Shown here one piece after another: positions 44,184 through 52,726 of a stretch of 52,878 nucleotides of DNA. The notes beneath the pieces are model-generated. The model had not been told where the DNA came from, did no database searches, and saw only the letters and a list, made by a program, of their open reading frames with translations. The stretch spans positions 22,447 to 75,324 of the forward strand of contig PATI01000019.1 in NCBI GenBank assembly GCA_002712335.1. Reading direction: 5' to 3'. Made by a program: the position numbers and the translations under genes. This stretch comes from Rhodospirillaceae bacterium. GTDB lineage: Bacteria > Pseudomonadota > Alphaproteobacteria > MPNO01 > UBA2964. Within the stretch, counting starts at the first letter, position 1. Each line of letters begins with the position of its first letter.

Positions 44184-45296
44184 ATGAATGATACCCCATT
44201 ATCGAGTGAGGGATCCCTGAGACTCAATAATAAAAATGAATGGTGGCGACGGGAAGAACTTAACGCACGTTTTCCGGCTTTGAAAGTTAGGTCGGAAATG
44301 TTTATCGTCATACGAAAATTCTTTAACAATCGAAGTTTTTTTGAAGTCGATACTCCTTGTTTGCAGGTTTCACCAGGGATGGAGCCAAATTTAACAGCTT
44401 TCTCAACAGAGTTATTTGAGCCTTTTAATGAAGAAAAGACTAGAAGGTTATTTCTTCATACTTCACCGGAGTTTTCTATGAAAAAGATCCTCTGTGGAGG
44501 TGTAGAAAATATATTCCAGCTAGCTCGTGTTTGGAGAAATGGAGAACGTTCTAGGTTGCATCATCCAGAATTTACTATGCTTGAATGGTATAGAGCAGGT
44601 GTATCTTGGCGAGAGATAGCTAATGAATGTGAAGAATTATTCAAAGAATTAGTCCTCCGAGTTAGAAAATTAAATGGTCTAGAATGTTTTGAGTGGAATG
44701 GTCTTAAATGCGATCCTCTTGACGAGTGGGAATATCTTAGTGTGGCAGAAGCATTCAAGAAATTTTGTGGTTTTGATATTCTTAAAACTATTCCGGATCC
44801 ATTAAGGCCGGATAAAGATTTATTGTCCATAGAGGCCAAGAAGCTGGGTATACGATTTCAAGATTGTGAAGAATGGGATGAAATTTTCTATCGCTTATTT
44901 TTAAAAAAAATCGAACCTCAACTTGGCATAGGTGCACCAACCGTCTTATATGATTGGCCGCTTTTTCTAGCGGCCTTGGCACGACAAAACCCGCTAGATA
45001 AACGTTTATCTGAGAGATTCGAGATATTTGTTTGCGGCATCGAGTTAGCAAATGGCTTTGGTGAATTAACAGACGCATTTGAACAACGCCAAAGATTTGA
45101 GCGAGAAATCCAACAGAAAAAGAAAATGAATCGAATAAGCTATCCGATAGACCAAGATTTTCTAAATGCATTGGAGGCGGGTATGCCAGAGGCCTCAGGT
45201 ATAGCACTTGGTTTTGATCGTTTAGTTATGCTTTGCACAAACAGCAAACGAATAGAGGATGTTCTCTGGGCTCCGGTTGTTAAGGGGGTGCCATGA
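44184..45296 (+). CDS. epmA: EF-P (R)-beta-lysine ligase
   Basis: A 370-residue class II lysyl-tRNA-synthetase paralogue lacking the tRNA-binding domain. Motif 1 lies near VDTPCLQVSPGMEP, motif 2 is RVWRNGERSRLHHPEFTMLEWY and motif 3 is GIALGFDRLVMLC. It attaches (R)-beta-lysine to the EF-P lysine. The frame opens with TTG at 44142; ATG 44184 is preferred because GGGA lies seven bases upstream and homologues start a few residues before a WWR-like segment. It is divergent from epmB and upstream of the TauD-like gene. Confidence 0.94.
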   Translation: MNDTPLSSEGSLRLNNKNEWWRREELNARFPALKVRSEMFIVIRKFFNNRSFFEVDTPCLQVSPGMEPNLTAFSTELFEPFNEEKTRRLFLHTSPEFSMKKILCGGVENIFQLARVWRNGERSRLHHPEFTMLEWYRAGVSWREIANECEELFKELVLRVRKLNGLECFEWNGLKCDPLDEWEYLSVAEAFKKFCGFDILKTIPDPLRPDKDLLSIEAKKLGIRFQDCEEWDEIFYRLFLKKIEPQLGIGAPTVLYDWPLFLAALARQNPLDKRLSERFEIFVCGIELANGFGELTDAFEQRQRFEREIQQKKKMNRISYPIDQDFLNALEAGMPEASGIALGFDRLVMLCTNSKRIEDVLWAPVVKGVP

Positions 45297-45347
45297 TTAT
45301 GTTGATAAATTTTTTTAATAATTTTTATTGAGGGGAGGGCCATTCTA

Positions 45348-46208
45348 GTGGAGAAAAGCGTGAAACTTGATGTTGTTCCATTGTCGCCTGCAATTGGTTT
45401 TGAGGTGCGCGGTCTAGACGCTACTAAGAATATTCATAAAAGGAAGGCCCCAACTCTACGCAGAATTTGGGCGGAAAATAGTATTCTGTTGTTAAGAAAC
45501 CAGAGGTTGACAGAAGATCAGCAATTTTTATATGCAAAAAATTTTGGGGAGGTGGCTGAAAGAGTAAAACCACCGGTAGAAAAGAGGTCATATCGTGCAG
45601 ATCCAGATAATCCGATGCAGCTTGTCACAAATGCTGTTGATAATAATGGGAGGCCATTGGGCTCTCTAGGAGATGGTGAAATGTGGTTTCACACAGATAA
45701 ATGTTATGTGAGGAAGCCCCATCGAGCCTCTTTCCTTTACGCAGTTGAAATACCCCGTCAGGGAGGGCATACCAAATTTGCAAGTCTCTACAGGGGTTAC
45801 CAAAACCTGCCTCAAATACTAAAAAATAAATTAATGGGACGAAAAGTTTTGCAAATGTATGATTACACAAAAACCGAGCCCGGTGATTTGGATCAGCCTC
45901 TAGAAAATATATTGCACTATTGGCAGCCAGCTTTTGTAACCAATCCTGATACAGGCAGAAAGGCGGTGTATATAAGTCGGCTAATGTCGCGGCGTATCGA
46001 GGGATATAGTGATGTAGAAAGTCAATCCATCATCAATGATGTTTCAGATATTGTGGAACAATCGGAAAATATATACGAGCATGTTTGGGCTCCAGGCGAT
46101 ATCATAATATGGGATAATCTCTCTTGCCTACACGCGCGCACTGATTGGCCCAGAGACCAACGCAGGACACTTCGGCGTGTAACCATAAAGGGCGGGGAGC
46201 TCTCCTAG
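45348..46208 (+). CDS. TauD/TfdA-family Fe(II)/2-oxoglutarate dioxygenase
   Basis: A 286-residue dioxygenase. The iron-binding triad is H115-x-D117 in WFHTDKCY and H262 in CLHARTDW; R275 or a near neighbour should bind 2-oxoglutarate. The N-terminal segment PLSPAIGFEVRGLD is the family signature. Substrates of relatives include taurine and other sulfonates, chlorophenoxy acids and hydroxylated amino acids; the exact one is unknown. The start is GTG 45348 after an exceptionally strong GAGGGGAGGG site. It lies 51 bases after epmA, so read-through is possible but a functional link is not evident. Confidence 0.88.
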   Translation: MEKSVKLDVVPLSPAIGFEVRGLDATKNIHKRKAPTLRRIWAENSILLLRNQRLTEDQQFLYAKNFGEVAERVKPPVEKRSYRADPDNPMQLVTNAVDNNGRPLGSLGDGEMWFHTDKCYVRKPHRASFLYAVEIPRQGGHTKFASLYRGYQNLPQILKNKLMGRKVLQMYDYTKTEPGDLDQPLENILHYWQPAFVTNPDTGRKAVYISRLMSRRIEGYSDVESQSIINDVSDIVEQSENIYEHVWAPGDIIIWDNLSCLHARTDWPRDQRRTLRRVTIKGGELS

Positions 46209-46238
46209 AAAAGCGTTGGATCTTCTGGGGATATTTAA

Positions 46239-46910
46239 CTAAATGTTGCCTGCTTTCACTAAATTATCAAAAATATCGTTAAATTGCTTTATAGCGGCGG
46301 CAGGGCTTTCCTGATGGTTCCAAACCCCTGCAGAAACCGCAATAAAGTCTGCCCCAGCTTTAACAATTGGCTGGCAATTTTCTACGGTAATGCCTCCAAT
46401 TGCAACGCAAGGTATCAACATACTCTCTTGCCAATTTGATAACAGCTTTGGGTCGGCCGTGAATTTGCGATTTTTGGTGTTGCTATGGAAAAAAGCTCCG
46501 AAAGCAACATAATCGGCGCCTGCTTCACCCGCCTCCATCGCGAGATGCGGAGAATTATGACATGTCATACCAATGATTGCGTCATCACCCAGAATTGCGC
46601 GCGCTTCACTGTAAGGTGTATCTGTTTGTCCTAAATGGACACCATCACAGCCAGATTTTAAAACTAGTTCAGGTTGGTCGTTAATTATGATGGCCACGTC
46701 GTGTTCATGGCAGATTGGAGACAGGCGATCTACCGCTTCAAGCACTAAATCATCAGGAACGTCTTTTAAACGAATTTGCAAACATGCTACATCGCCGCCA
46801 AAGAGTGCTAAGCCTAAGGTCTCTGAAAATAGCTTCAAAGAACTATCGCTAAATTCAGGAGGTGTAATCAGGTATAGCCTGCAGCGTAGGGACTCAATTC
46901 CGTCTGTCAT
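46239..46910 (-). CDS. thiE: Thiamine-phosphate synthase
   Basis: A 223-residue TIM-barrel ThiE. Typical motifs are LYLITPP at the start, LQIRLKD near 45, [23 protein letters not shown] near 75-97, [13 protein letters not shown] and [10 protein letters not shown] with the phosphate-binding GGI. It couples the hydroxymethylpyrimidine and thiazole moieties of thiamine. The ATG lies five bases after the aldolase stop, so they share a transcript. No TPP riboswitch element precedes the operon as far as I can see. Confidence 0.93.
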   Translation of the reverse strand: MTDGIESLRCRLYLITPPEFSDSSLKLFSETLGLALFGGDVACLQIRLKDVPDDLVLEAVDRLSPICHEHDVAIIINDQPELVLKSGCDGVHLGQTDTPYSEARAILGDDAIIGMTCHNSPHLAMEAGEAGADYVAFGAFFHSNTKNRKFTADPKLLSNWQESMLIPCVAIGGITVENCQPIVKAGADFIAVSAGVWNHQESPAAAIKQFNDIFDNLVKAGNI

Positions 46911-46915
46911 CCCAC

Positions 46916-47839
46916 CTAGAATTTTCCTTGATAAATTTTAACAATTGAGTCCAGCATGGCTAGGGCTTCTTCGCGCGGTCTTTGAAACGTATTTCGCCCG
47001 ATTATCGACCCATTGCCTCCGCCATCACGGATTGCTCTTGCCTCATTAAAAATGCCATCCAAGTCTTTTGCTTCGCCCCCGGAAAAGACAACAATTCTAC
47101 GGCCATTGAAACAACTTTGAACTACGTGTTTAATTCGCGATGTCAATGTCGAAATATCGATATTTTGATTTGAATAAACTTTCTCTGCTGCCTCTAAGAA
47201 CATGGCGTCCGTCGGAGGTTTTACCTTGATGATATGTGCACCGATAAGACATGCAAGGTGAGCAGCATATGCGCATACATCCATTGCTGTTTCACCTTCA
47301 CGCGTAACTATACCTCCACGTGGGTACGACCAAACCACTACGGCGAGACCACAGGATTTTGCTTCCTCCGATAGATCACGAATTTCTTCTATTAATTCGT
47401 ATTGATGTTCAGAACCTGGATAAATTGTAAAGCCTATTGCGCAGCATCCCAAGCGGAGTGCATCGGCAACCGATGCTGTAACTGCCTGATCCTTATTTGA
47501 AGCTAAGGAATTTGCATTATTACATTTTAAAATGGTCGGAATTGCGCCGGCAAATGTGTCAGCTCCAGCTTCTAGCATTCCCAGTGGTGCAGCATAAGCG
47601 GATAGGCCAGCATCTATGGCAAGTTGAAAATGGTAATGTGGATCGTAGCCGGAAGCATTTGGTGCAAAACTGCGTGCTGGACCATGCTCAAATCCTTGAT
47701 CAACAGGCAAAATTAACAATTTTCCTGTGCCACCTAATTTTCCATGCATAAGAATTTTAGCAAGATTACCCTTAGAGCCTGCATTATCTGATTCATAACC
47801 AGCTAAGATTTTTTTAACCCGTTGTGTTATCTTAGTCAT
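46916..47839 (-). CDS. fbaB: Class I fructose-bisphosphate aldolase (DhnA/FbaB type)
   Basis: A 307-residue DhnA-family class I aldolase. Diagnostic parts are [20 protein letters not shown] near 42-61, [29 protein letters not shown], the Schiff-base lysine in [12 protein letters not shown], and [24 protein letters not shown] near the C-terminus. It interconverts fructose-1,6-bisphosphate with triose phosphates. Gene order aldolase-thiE occurs in other Alphaproteobacteria. The ATG is followed by a small hypothetical gene 70 bases upstream on the same strand. Confidence 0.93.
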   Translation of the reverse strand: MTKITQRVKKILAGYESDNAGSKGNLAKILMHGKLGGTGKLLILPVDQGFEHGPARSFAPNASGYDPHYHFQLAIDAGLSAYAAPLGMLEAGADTFAGAIPTILKCNNANSLASNKDQAVTASVADALRLGCCAIGFTIYPGSEHQYELIEEIRDLSEEAKSCGLAVVVWSYPRGGIVTREGETAMDVCAYAAHLACLIGAHIIKVKPPTDAMFLEAAEKVYSNQNIDISTLTSRIKHVVQSCFNGRRIVVFSGGEAKDLDGIFNEARAIRDGGGNGSIIGRNTFQRPREEALAMLDSIVKIYQGKF

Positions 47840-47909
47840 TTAATCCTCTTTCTGACTTCACAGTTTAAAATGATATTTATAAAGGAATCTTTTAAAGGTG
47901 GAAATGAAT

Positions 47910-48365
47910 CTATAAAACTTTCGATAAATATTTTAACAAAATTTCCTCAGATTTGTTTGCTTCGAGCAAATCTGGCATTTTAGGTCGTTTGGTTCGAACC
48001 TCTACGTGTGCTGCATCTGCAATCATTTTAATCTTTTTTGTAACGGAAGGACGTGTAGATGTGTATATGCAGTCAACACCTTCCCGAAGCGCTGCCAGGG
48101 AATGTCCTGCGGCTTTACCGCAATCCAGAACACCAATGACCTTGAGATCGGGAAAATCGTTTCTGATAATATTAATTATACCGTTAAACCAAGCGGGACC
48201 AATAGAACCAGAGCCATTTTTTGCACTCCAGAGCTCAAGTAAAAAATCTTCTTTCAAGCGTTTTTGTTTGATAAATTGACATACTAGTCGGGCTTGATCT
48301 ATGCCATGTATGACGACTCTTTTTACATTTTGTTTTGTGGCCCCTTTATCAAATATTCTTGTCAT
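47910..48365 (-). CDS. Conserved hypothetical protein
   Basis: I do not recognise this 151-residue protein with confidence. It is soluble and has no signal peptide. The predicted alternation VKRVVIHGIDQARLVCQFI, LKVIGVLDCGKAAGHSLAALREGVDCIYT suggests a small alpha/beta fold with an aldolase-like or P-loop-free Rossmann-like layout. It lies directly before the aldolase-thiE pair on the same strand and 101 bases from the divergent DUF4164 gene. Codon and base use match the neighbours and the frame is intact, so it is probably a real gene. Confidence 0.7.
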   Translation of the reverse strand: MTRIFDKGATKQNVKRVVIHGIDQARLVCQFIKQKRLKEDFLLELWSAKNGSGSIGPAWFNGIINIIRNDFPDLKVIGVLDCGKAAGHSLAALREGVDCIYTSTRPSVTKKIKMIADAAHVEVRTKRPKMPDLLEANKSEEILLKYLSKVL

Positions 48366-48421
48366 TCAGTAATTTTCCATAATTTAATTATGACGGCGAC
48401 GATAGTTGACGCTTATGCAGG

Positions 48422-48445
48422 ACCCGTCATACTCTCAGGACGGGT
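48422..48445. other. Inverted repeat in the divergent region before the zapA operon
   Basis: ACCCGTC and GACGGGT form a perfect seven-base stem with a ten-base loop, followed by TTTATT. It sits between the divergent conserved hypothetical and DUF4164 genes, where a regulator site or leader structure is more likely than a terminator. Confidence 0.35.
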
Positions 48446-48466
48446 TTATTCGAATCAATCATATGC

Positions 48467-48712
48467 GTGAAAAAATACATGGGAGAGCTAGAGGAAGCAA
48501 ATCATCGGTTGGAAAATGCAATAGCGCGTCTAGAAGCAGCTTCCCAAAGAATTGGAAACAGTGTTGCAGCTGCTCATGTGGAAGGTGAGCTAAAGGCGTT
48601 GCGTTTGCGATGTGCTGATTTAGAAAACAAATCACAGTCAGCAGCAATAAAGTTAAATACTATAATTAAACGATTGCGAGACATACTGGGCGAAAATAAT
48701 GTCTCAGGTTGA
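48467..48712 (+). CDS. DUF4164 family coiled-coil protein
   Basis: An 81-residue mostly helical protein with heptad-like ELEEANHRLENAIARLEAA and ALRLRCADLENKS segments, fitting DUF4164, a small alphaproteobacterial family found just upstream of zapA. The function is unknown, though coupling to a cell-division gene suggests a link to the divisome. The start is uncertain: GTG 48467 or ATG 48479, neither with a clear ribosome binding site. Its end overlaps zapA by 14 bases. Confidence 0.8.
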   Translation: MKKYMGELEEANHRLENAIARLEAASQRIGNSVAAAHVEGELKALRLRCADLENKSQSAAIKLNTIIKRLRDILGENNVSG

Positions 48713-49028
48713 TGTGCAAATAAATGGCAAGTCTTACAACGTCTCCTGCGATGATGGTCAAGAGGATCACTTACTAGAACTTGCAGGGTATGTTGATCAA
48801 CGTGTACAGGAACTTATTAAATCTGTAGGTCAAGTGGGGGATGCTCGAATTTTAGTTATGGCTTGTCTTTTAATTGCAGATGAACTTGCAGAAACTTATT
48901 CCAATAAGAAAAACGTTAATAGCGGAGAAGAAAATAATGAAAGAGTTTTCGAACAAAGACTTGTGCATGTTACAAATGAATTAGCAAATCGTATTGAACG
49001 GATTGCAGATACTCTCGGGTCGACATAG
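48699..49028 (+). CDS. zapA: Cell division protein ZapA
   Basis: A 109-residue ZapA. The globular N-terminal half has VQINGKSYNVSCDDGQEDHLLELAGYVDQRV, the hallmark of the family; the second half is a helix with ILVMACLLIADELAET. ZapA cross-links FtsZ filaments at mid-cell. The start overlaps the DUF4164 gene by 14 bases, so the two are translationally coupled. Downstream lies the 6S RNA, the usual order in many proteobacteria. Confidence 0.93.
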   Translation: MSQVDVQINGKSYNVSCDDGQEDHLLELAGYVDQRVQELIKSVGQVGDARILVMACLLIADELAETYSNKKNVNSGEENNERVFEQRLVHVTNELANRIERIADTLGST

Positions 49029-49029
49029 T

Positions 49030-49195
49030 ATTCCACAGGTGCTGCGTAGTGCGAGAGACAATAAATCCCTTGGGCCAATATATTCTTCTAGGGAGCTGTT
49101 CCTTTCGGGGTCTTGGTTTCGAAATACGGCGCCCACCTGCTTATGCGGGCCTTAGAGGATGAAATCGTTAACCGGCTAATGCGGCACCACCTGAA
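49030..49195 (+). ncRNA. ssrS: 6S RNA (ssrS)
   Basis: The 196-base gap between zapA and the cyclo-ligase gene holds a sequence resembling alphaproteobacterial 6S RNA. The ends can pair: CAGGTG at 49036-49041 with CACCTG at 49188-49193, continued by GC-rich bases. TCCCTTGGGCC at 49066-49076 and GGATGAA at 49157-49163 match conserved positions flanking the central bubble that mimics an open promoter for RNA polymerase. Position between zapA and ygfA-type genes is the classic locus. Ends are approximate and no promoter was identified. Confidence 0.85.
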
Positions 49196-49224
49196 TTCCA
49201 TGGGTAAACAAATCAGTTTGGAGA

Positions 49225-49836
49225 ATGTTTTTGCGTGTCTCTAGAGTTGATACAGCTAAACAAAGCTTAGCCCATAAAATGCGTGGGGCAAGAACTTCAA
49301 TTCATCGAAGAATTGGCCCCACAGTTGCCACCAAAATAATTGATCAATTGAAAATCGCACGTGGATTGGGCCTAGAAATAGGAGAAAATACCGTCGTTTC
49401 AGCCTATTGGCCTGTGAGAGACGAGCTGGATACAAGGTTTTTGCTTCAGGCTCTCCATGAAGATGGAATTCAGTGTGCTTTGCCTGTCGTAGACAGTAAA
49501 GATAAAATGCTGATATTCCGTGAATGGCGACCGGGAGATGTGCTTAAAGAGACAAGTTTCGGACTTGCGGAACCTGCCGAGGATAAACCATGTTTAGTGC
49601 CTAATGTTTTGTTGGTTCCTCTTCTGGCTGTTGATCGTGAGGGTAATAGGTTGGGCTATGGTGGCGGTTACTACGATTTTACATTATTAAAATTTCGACT
49701 CCAGCGGGAACGTCCGGTCATCGCTGTTGGTTTGGCTTATGAAGCACAAATCACTTCTAATGTGCCACATGATCTCAGTGATGCTAAATTGGACTGGTTA
49801 ATAACTGAAACACATGTAATTCAATTTAACTCTTAA
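49225..49836 (+). CDS. ygfA: 5-formyltetrahydrofolate cyclo-ligase
   Basis: A 203-residue 5-FCL enzyme that converts 5-formyl-THF to 5,10-methenyl-THF with ATP. Motifs: VSAYWPVRDELDTRF near 58-72, VPLLAVDREGNRLGYGGGYYDFTL near 131-154 with the phosphate-binding GYGGGYYD, and the end DWLITE. The start is not certain: ATG 49225 has its GGAG too close, while in-frame TTG 49231 has GGAG at seven bases. It follows the 6S RNA and could be read through from it, as in other bacteria. Confidence 0.92.
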   Translation: MFLRVSRVDTAKQSLAHKMRGARTSIHRRIGPTVATKIIDQLKIARGLGLEIGENTVVSAYWPVRDELDTRFLLQALHEDGIQCALPVVDSKDKMLIFREWRPGDVLKETSFGLAEPAEDKPCLVPNVLLVPLLAVDREGNRLGYGGGYYDFTLLKFRLQRERPVIAVGLAYEAQITSNVPHDLSDAKLDWLITETHVIQFNS

Positions 49837-49864
49837 ATTGAAATAAGAATGAGATTTTAACACT

Positions 49865-50674
49865 ATGCGCATACTTATTTTTGGTGATGTTGTCGGCCGC
49901 AGCGGTAGAAGAGGTATTTGTGAAGAGCTACCGTATATTCGTCGTGAATTATCCATAGATTTTGTTATTGTAAATGGCGAGAATGCTGCTGGAGGTTTTG
50001 GCATAACCCCTAAGATTTGTGACCAGTTTCTAACAGCAGGGGCTGATGTGGTTACTACCGGTAATCATGTGTGGGACCAAAAGGAAATCATTCCATATAT
50101 TGACAAGGAAAACCGTTTGCTTAGGCCCCATAATTATCCGATGGGAACTCCAGGAAGAGGGACCGGTATATACGAGGATTCTGTTGGTCGTAAGGTGTTT
50201 GTGCTTCATTTTATGGGATTATTATTTATGCCAACACTAGACGACCCCTTTAGAGGAATAGATCAAGCACTTTTAAATAAAAAACTTGGCAGAGATTTCT
50301 CCGCGATAATACTCGACTTTCACGGTGAGGCTACGAGTGAAAAAGTTGCTATGGGTCATAATTTAGATGGACGAGTTTCTGCAGTTGTTGGAACACATTC
50401 CCATATTCCCACTGCAGATCATCATGTTCTGCCGTTGGGTACAGGGTATATCACTGACTTAGGCATGTGCGGTGATTATAATTCTGTGATTGGCATGAAA
50501 AAAGAGGGTTCAATCGCTAGATTTAGGAAAGAAGTTCCAGCCCCGAAATTAGAAGCAGCGGAGGGAGAAGCAACATTGTGCGGAGCAATAATTGATACCG
50601 ATGATGAGACGGGGCTGACAACTAGAATTACTCCTTTTCGGCGCGGTGGGCGTTTGAAGCCTACTACAGAGTAA
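49865..50674 (+). CDS. ymdB: YmdB-family metallophosphoesterase
   Basis: A 269-residue member of the TIGR00282/YmdB metallophosphoesterase family. Metal-binding segments are ILIFGDVVGRSGR, VNGENAAGGFG, TTGNHVWDQKE, VLDFHGE-like LDFHGEATSEK and GTHSHIPTADH. YmdB hydrolyses 2',3'-cyclic nucleotides and affects gene regulation in Bacillus; here the role is inferred only from the family. The start ATG has a weak ribosome binding site. It is 28 bases after the cyclo-ligase stop, suggesting cotranscription. Confidence 0.91.
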   Translation: MRILIFGDVVGRSGRRGICEELPYIRRELSIDFVIVNGENAAGGFGITPKICDQFLTAGADVVTTGNHVWDQKEIIPYIDKENRLLRPHNYPMGTPGRGTGIYEDSVGRKVFVLHFMGLLFMPTLDDPFRGIDQALLNKKLGRDFSAIILDFHGEATSEKVAMGHNLDGRVSAVVGTHSHIPTADHHVLPLGTGYITDLGMCGDYNSVIGMKKEGSIARFRKEVPAPKLEAAEGEATLCGAIIDTDDETGLTTRITPFRRGGRLKPTTE

Positions 50675-50808
50675 AAAGGTTTAGACAATAGAAAATATTT
50701 AAATTCAAGCCCCTTATAATTGTAATGACTGTAAATAGTTGTTTAATTACACTAAATCTCTAAATGCAGGTTTTAATTGTTTTTTTTGGTTTACGAAAAA
50801 AGAAGACT

Positions 50809-51555
50809 ATGGCGGGACATTCTCAATTTAAAAATATTATGCACAGGAAGGGCGCACAGGATAAAAAACGTGCGAAGGTTTTCTCAAAGCATATCCGTGA
50901 AATACAGGTGGCGGCCAGAGGCGGTCTACCCGATGTTGAGATGAATCCAGCTTTGAAAACCGCGGTGGCTGCCGCTAAAGCCGTCAACATGCCGAAAGAT
51001 AATATTGATAGAGCAATAAAAAGGGGTTCAGGGACAGGAGAGGGAGAAGCTTTTGAAGAAATTCGCTATGAGGGTTACGGGCCCGGCGGAGTGGCCATAA
51101 TAGCTGAGACTCTGACTGATAATCGTAACAGGACCGCTAGTGAGGTAAGAGCGGCTTTTACGAAGCATGGGGGTTCCCTGGGAGAAACCAATAGTGTCAG
51201 TTTTCAATTTAATCGCGTTGGTGCGATAAATTATACCGCAGGTGAAATAACCGATGACGAAATATTTGAGGTCGCGCTGGAATCAGGGGCTAGCGATGTT
51301 AAATCCTCAGATAGCGGCCACGAAGTTATATGTGAACCAGGAGACTTTCATCTTGTAAGAGAAAGTCTGGAAGTAAAATTTGGGACCCCGTTTCTCGCTG
51401 AATTGCAATGGAGGCCCCAAGTTACGGTGAGTGTGGATGAGGGCCACGTGCAGACTTTATTTAAACTTCTCGAAACTCTTGATGAAAATGATGATGTCCG
51501 CTCAGTTTCCGCAAATTATGAGGTAGAAGAATCAGTAATGGCTAAACTTACCTGA
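50809..51555 (+). CDS. yebC: YebC/PmpR family DNA-binding or translation-associated protein
   Basis: A 248-residue YebC-family protein: MAGHSQFKNIMHRKGAQDKKRAKVFSKH-type start, the long central DNLNPKDNIDRAIKRG region (MPKDNIDRAIKRGSG here) and the end DENDDVRSVSANYE. YebC proteins act as transcription regulators or in translation of proline-rich stretches. A frame extension to 50764 is rejected because relatives begin at MAGHSQFKN and AGAAGA-like ribosome binding sequence precedes ATG 50809. It is followed by ruvC, a classic neighbour. Confidence 0.95.
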   Translation: MAGHSQFKNIMHRKGAQDKKRAKVFSKHIREIQVAARGGLPDVEMNPALKTAVAAAKAVNMPKDNIDRAIKRGSGTGEGEAFEEIRYEGYGPGGVAIIAETLTDNRNRTASEVRAAFTKHGGSLGETNSVSFQFNRVGAINYTAGEITDDEIFEVALESGASDVKSSDSGHEVICEPGDFHLVRESLEVKFGTPFLAELQWRPQVTVSVDEGHVQTLFKLLETLDENDDVRSVSANYEVEESVMAKLT

Positions 51556-51580
51556 TACTGTGGGCTGTGAAGGAGAATTT

Positions 51581-52084
51581 ATGAAGCTAATCGGTTTAGA
51601 TCCAGGGCTTCGAGCTACTGGTTGGGGTATAATAGATACAAGGGGTAATAACTTAACTTATATTGCCGATGGCACGGTTCGGATTCCTTCACGATTGGGT
51701 CTAGCTGAACGATTAGCAGTTCTTTTTCGTGAGTTAACTGCGGTCCTAGATAATTATCGTCCAGAAGAAGCGGCAGTTGAGGAAACTTTTGTAAACAAAA
51801 ATCCTAAGACAACTTTAAAATTGGGGCAGGCGCGTGGAGTGGTTTTGTTGGTGCCTTCAATAGCCGGTTTGCCGGTTGGGGAATATCCTGCGAATGTCAT
51901 AAAAAAATCTCTGGTTGGTGCTGGTCATGCGGGTAAGGAGCAAATCAAGATGATGGTAGAAATGTTATTGCCAAATGCAATCATAGATAGTTCAGATTCG
52001 GCAGATGCCCTAGCTGTTGCGGTTTGCCATGCTCATCATCGTCGAAGTCTGGGCCTGTGGCAGGAGAATAAGGTTGCGACTTAA
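51581..52084 (+). CDS. ruvC: Crossover junction endodeoxyribonuclease RuvC
   Basis: A 167-residue Holliday junction resolvase. Catalytic residues are D7 in GLDPGLRATGWG, E67 or E68 in VEETFVNKNP and the two Asp in SSDSADALAVA near 140. Substrate-binding segment LKLGQARGV is present. The upstream in-frame extension is rejected: AAGGAG lies six bases before ATG 51581. Part of the yebC-ruvC-ruvA-ruvB order; resolves junctions made by RuvAB. Confidence 0.97.
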   Translation: MKLIGLDPGLRATGWGIIDTRGNNLTYIADGTVRIPSRLGLAERLAVLFRELTAVLDNYRPEEAAVEETFVNKNPKTTLKLGQARGVVLLVPSIAGLPVGEYPANVIKKSLVGAGHAGKEQIKMMVEMLLPNAIIDSSDSADALAVAVCHAHHRRSLGLWQENKVAT

Positions 52085-52120
52085 ACCAATTCAAAATTCT
52101 AAGGTGAGTGTAAGGTTTTT

Positions 52121-52726
52121 ATGATAGCTAAACTGACCGGCCTACTGGACACCATAGGGCTAGACGAGGTTGTCATTGATGTTGGCGGCGTCGGCTATTT
52201 GGTATTTTGTTCGTCGCGTACGCTTAAGTCATTTGATAAGGTAGGAGATCCAATCACAGTTTTTGTAGAGATGCATGTGCGTGAGGATCACATTCATCTT
52301 TTTGGTTTTATTGACCAAGTTGAAAGAGACTGGTTTCGATTACTGACAACAGTGCAGGGCGTTGGAGCGAAGGTAGCGATTGCGATTCTGGGTACATTGT
52401 CACCAGATGATCTTGCAAATGCAATGATAGCCGAAGATAAAGCGGCTTTAACAAGGGCACCGGGTGTAGGGCCGCGCCTCGCAGTTAGACTTTTAGCCGA
52501 GTTAAAAGAAAAAACTGCTGACCTTAATGCCGTTTCTAACGCTGGCCTTTCTAAATTATCAAACGGTCAGCCTAATGCGGTATCTGATGCTATTTCCGCT
52601 TTAGTTAATCTTGGCTATGGACGAAGCGCTGCATTCGCTGCTGTTTCAGAGGTTGCACAGAATTCGTCAGACACCACTAGTGTTGAATTACTAGTTAAGT
52701 CCGCTCTTAAGGAACTCAGTGCATGA
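52121..52726 (+). CDS. ruvA: Holliday junction branch migration protein RuvA
   Basis: A 201-residue Ruv[31 protein letters not shown]-type start, the helix-hairpin-helix segments [14 protein letters not shown] and [17 protein letters not shown], and a C-terminal helical domain with [18 protein letters not shown] that binds RuvB. TAAGG precedes the ATG. The stop TGA overlaps the ruvB start ATG (ATGA), so translation is coupled. Confidence 0.97.
   Translation: MIAKLTGLLDTIGLDEVVIDVGGVGYLVFCSSRTLKSFDKVGDPITVFVEMHVREDHIHLFGFIDQVERDWFRLLTTVQGVGAKVAIAILGTLSPDDLANAMIAEDKAALTRAPGVGPRLAVRLLAELKEKTADLNAVSNAGLSKLSNGQPNAVSDAISALVNLGYGRSAAFAAVSEVAQNSSDTTSVELLVKSALKELSA

Noticed and set aside
47840..47909. 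TPP riboswitch ahead of the aldolase-thiE transcript
   Set aside because: The gap is short and lacks the conserved THI element core; thiE is reached only through the aldolase gene.
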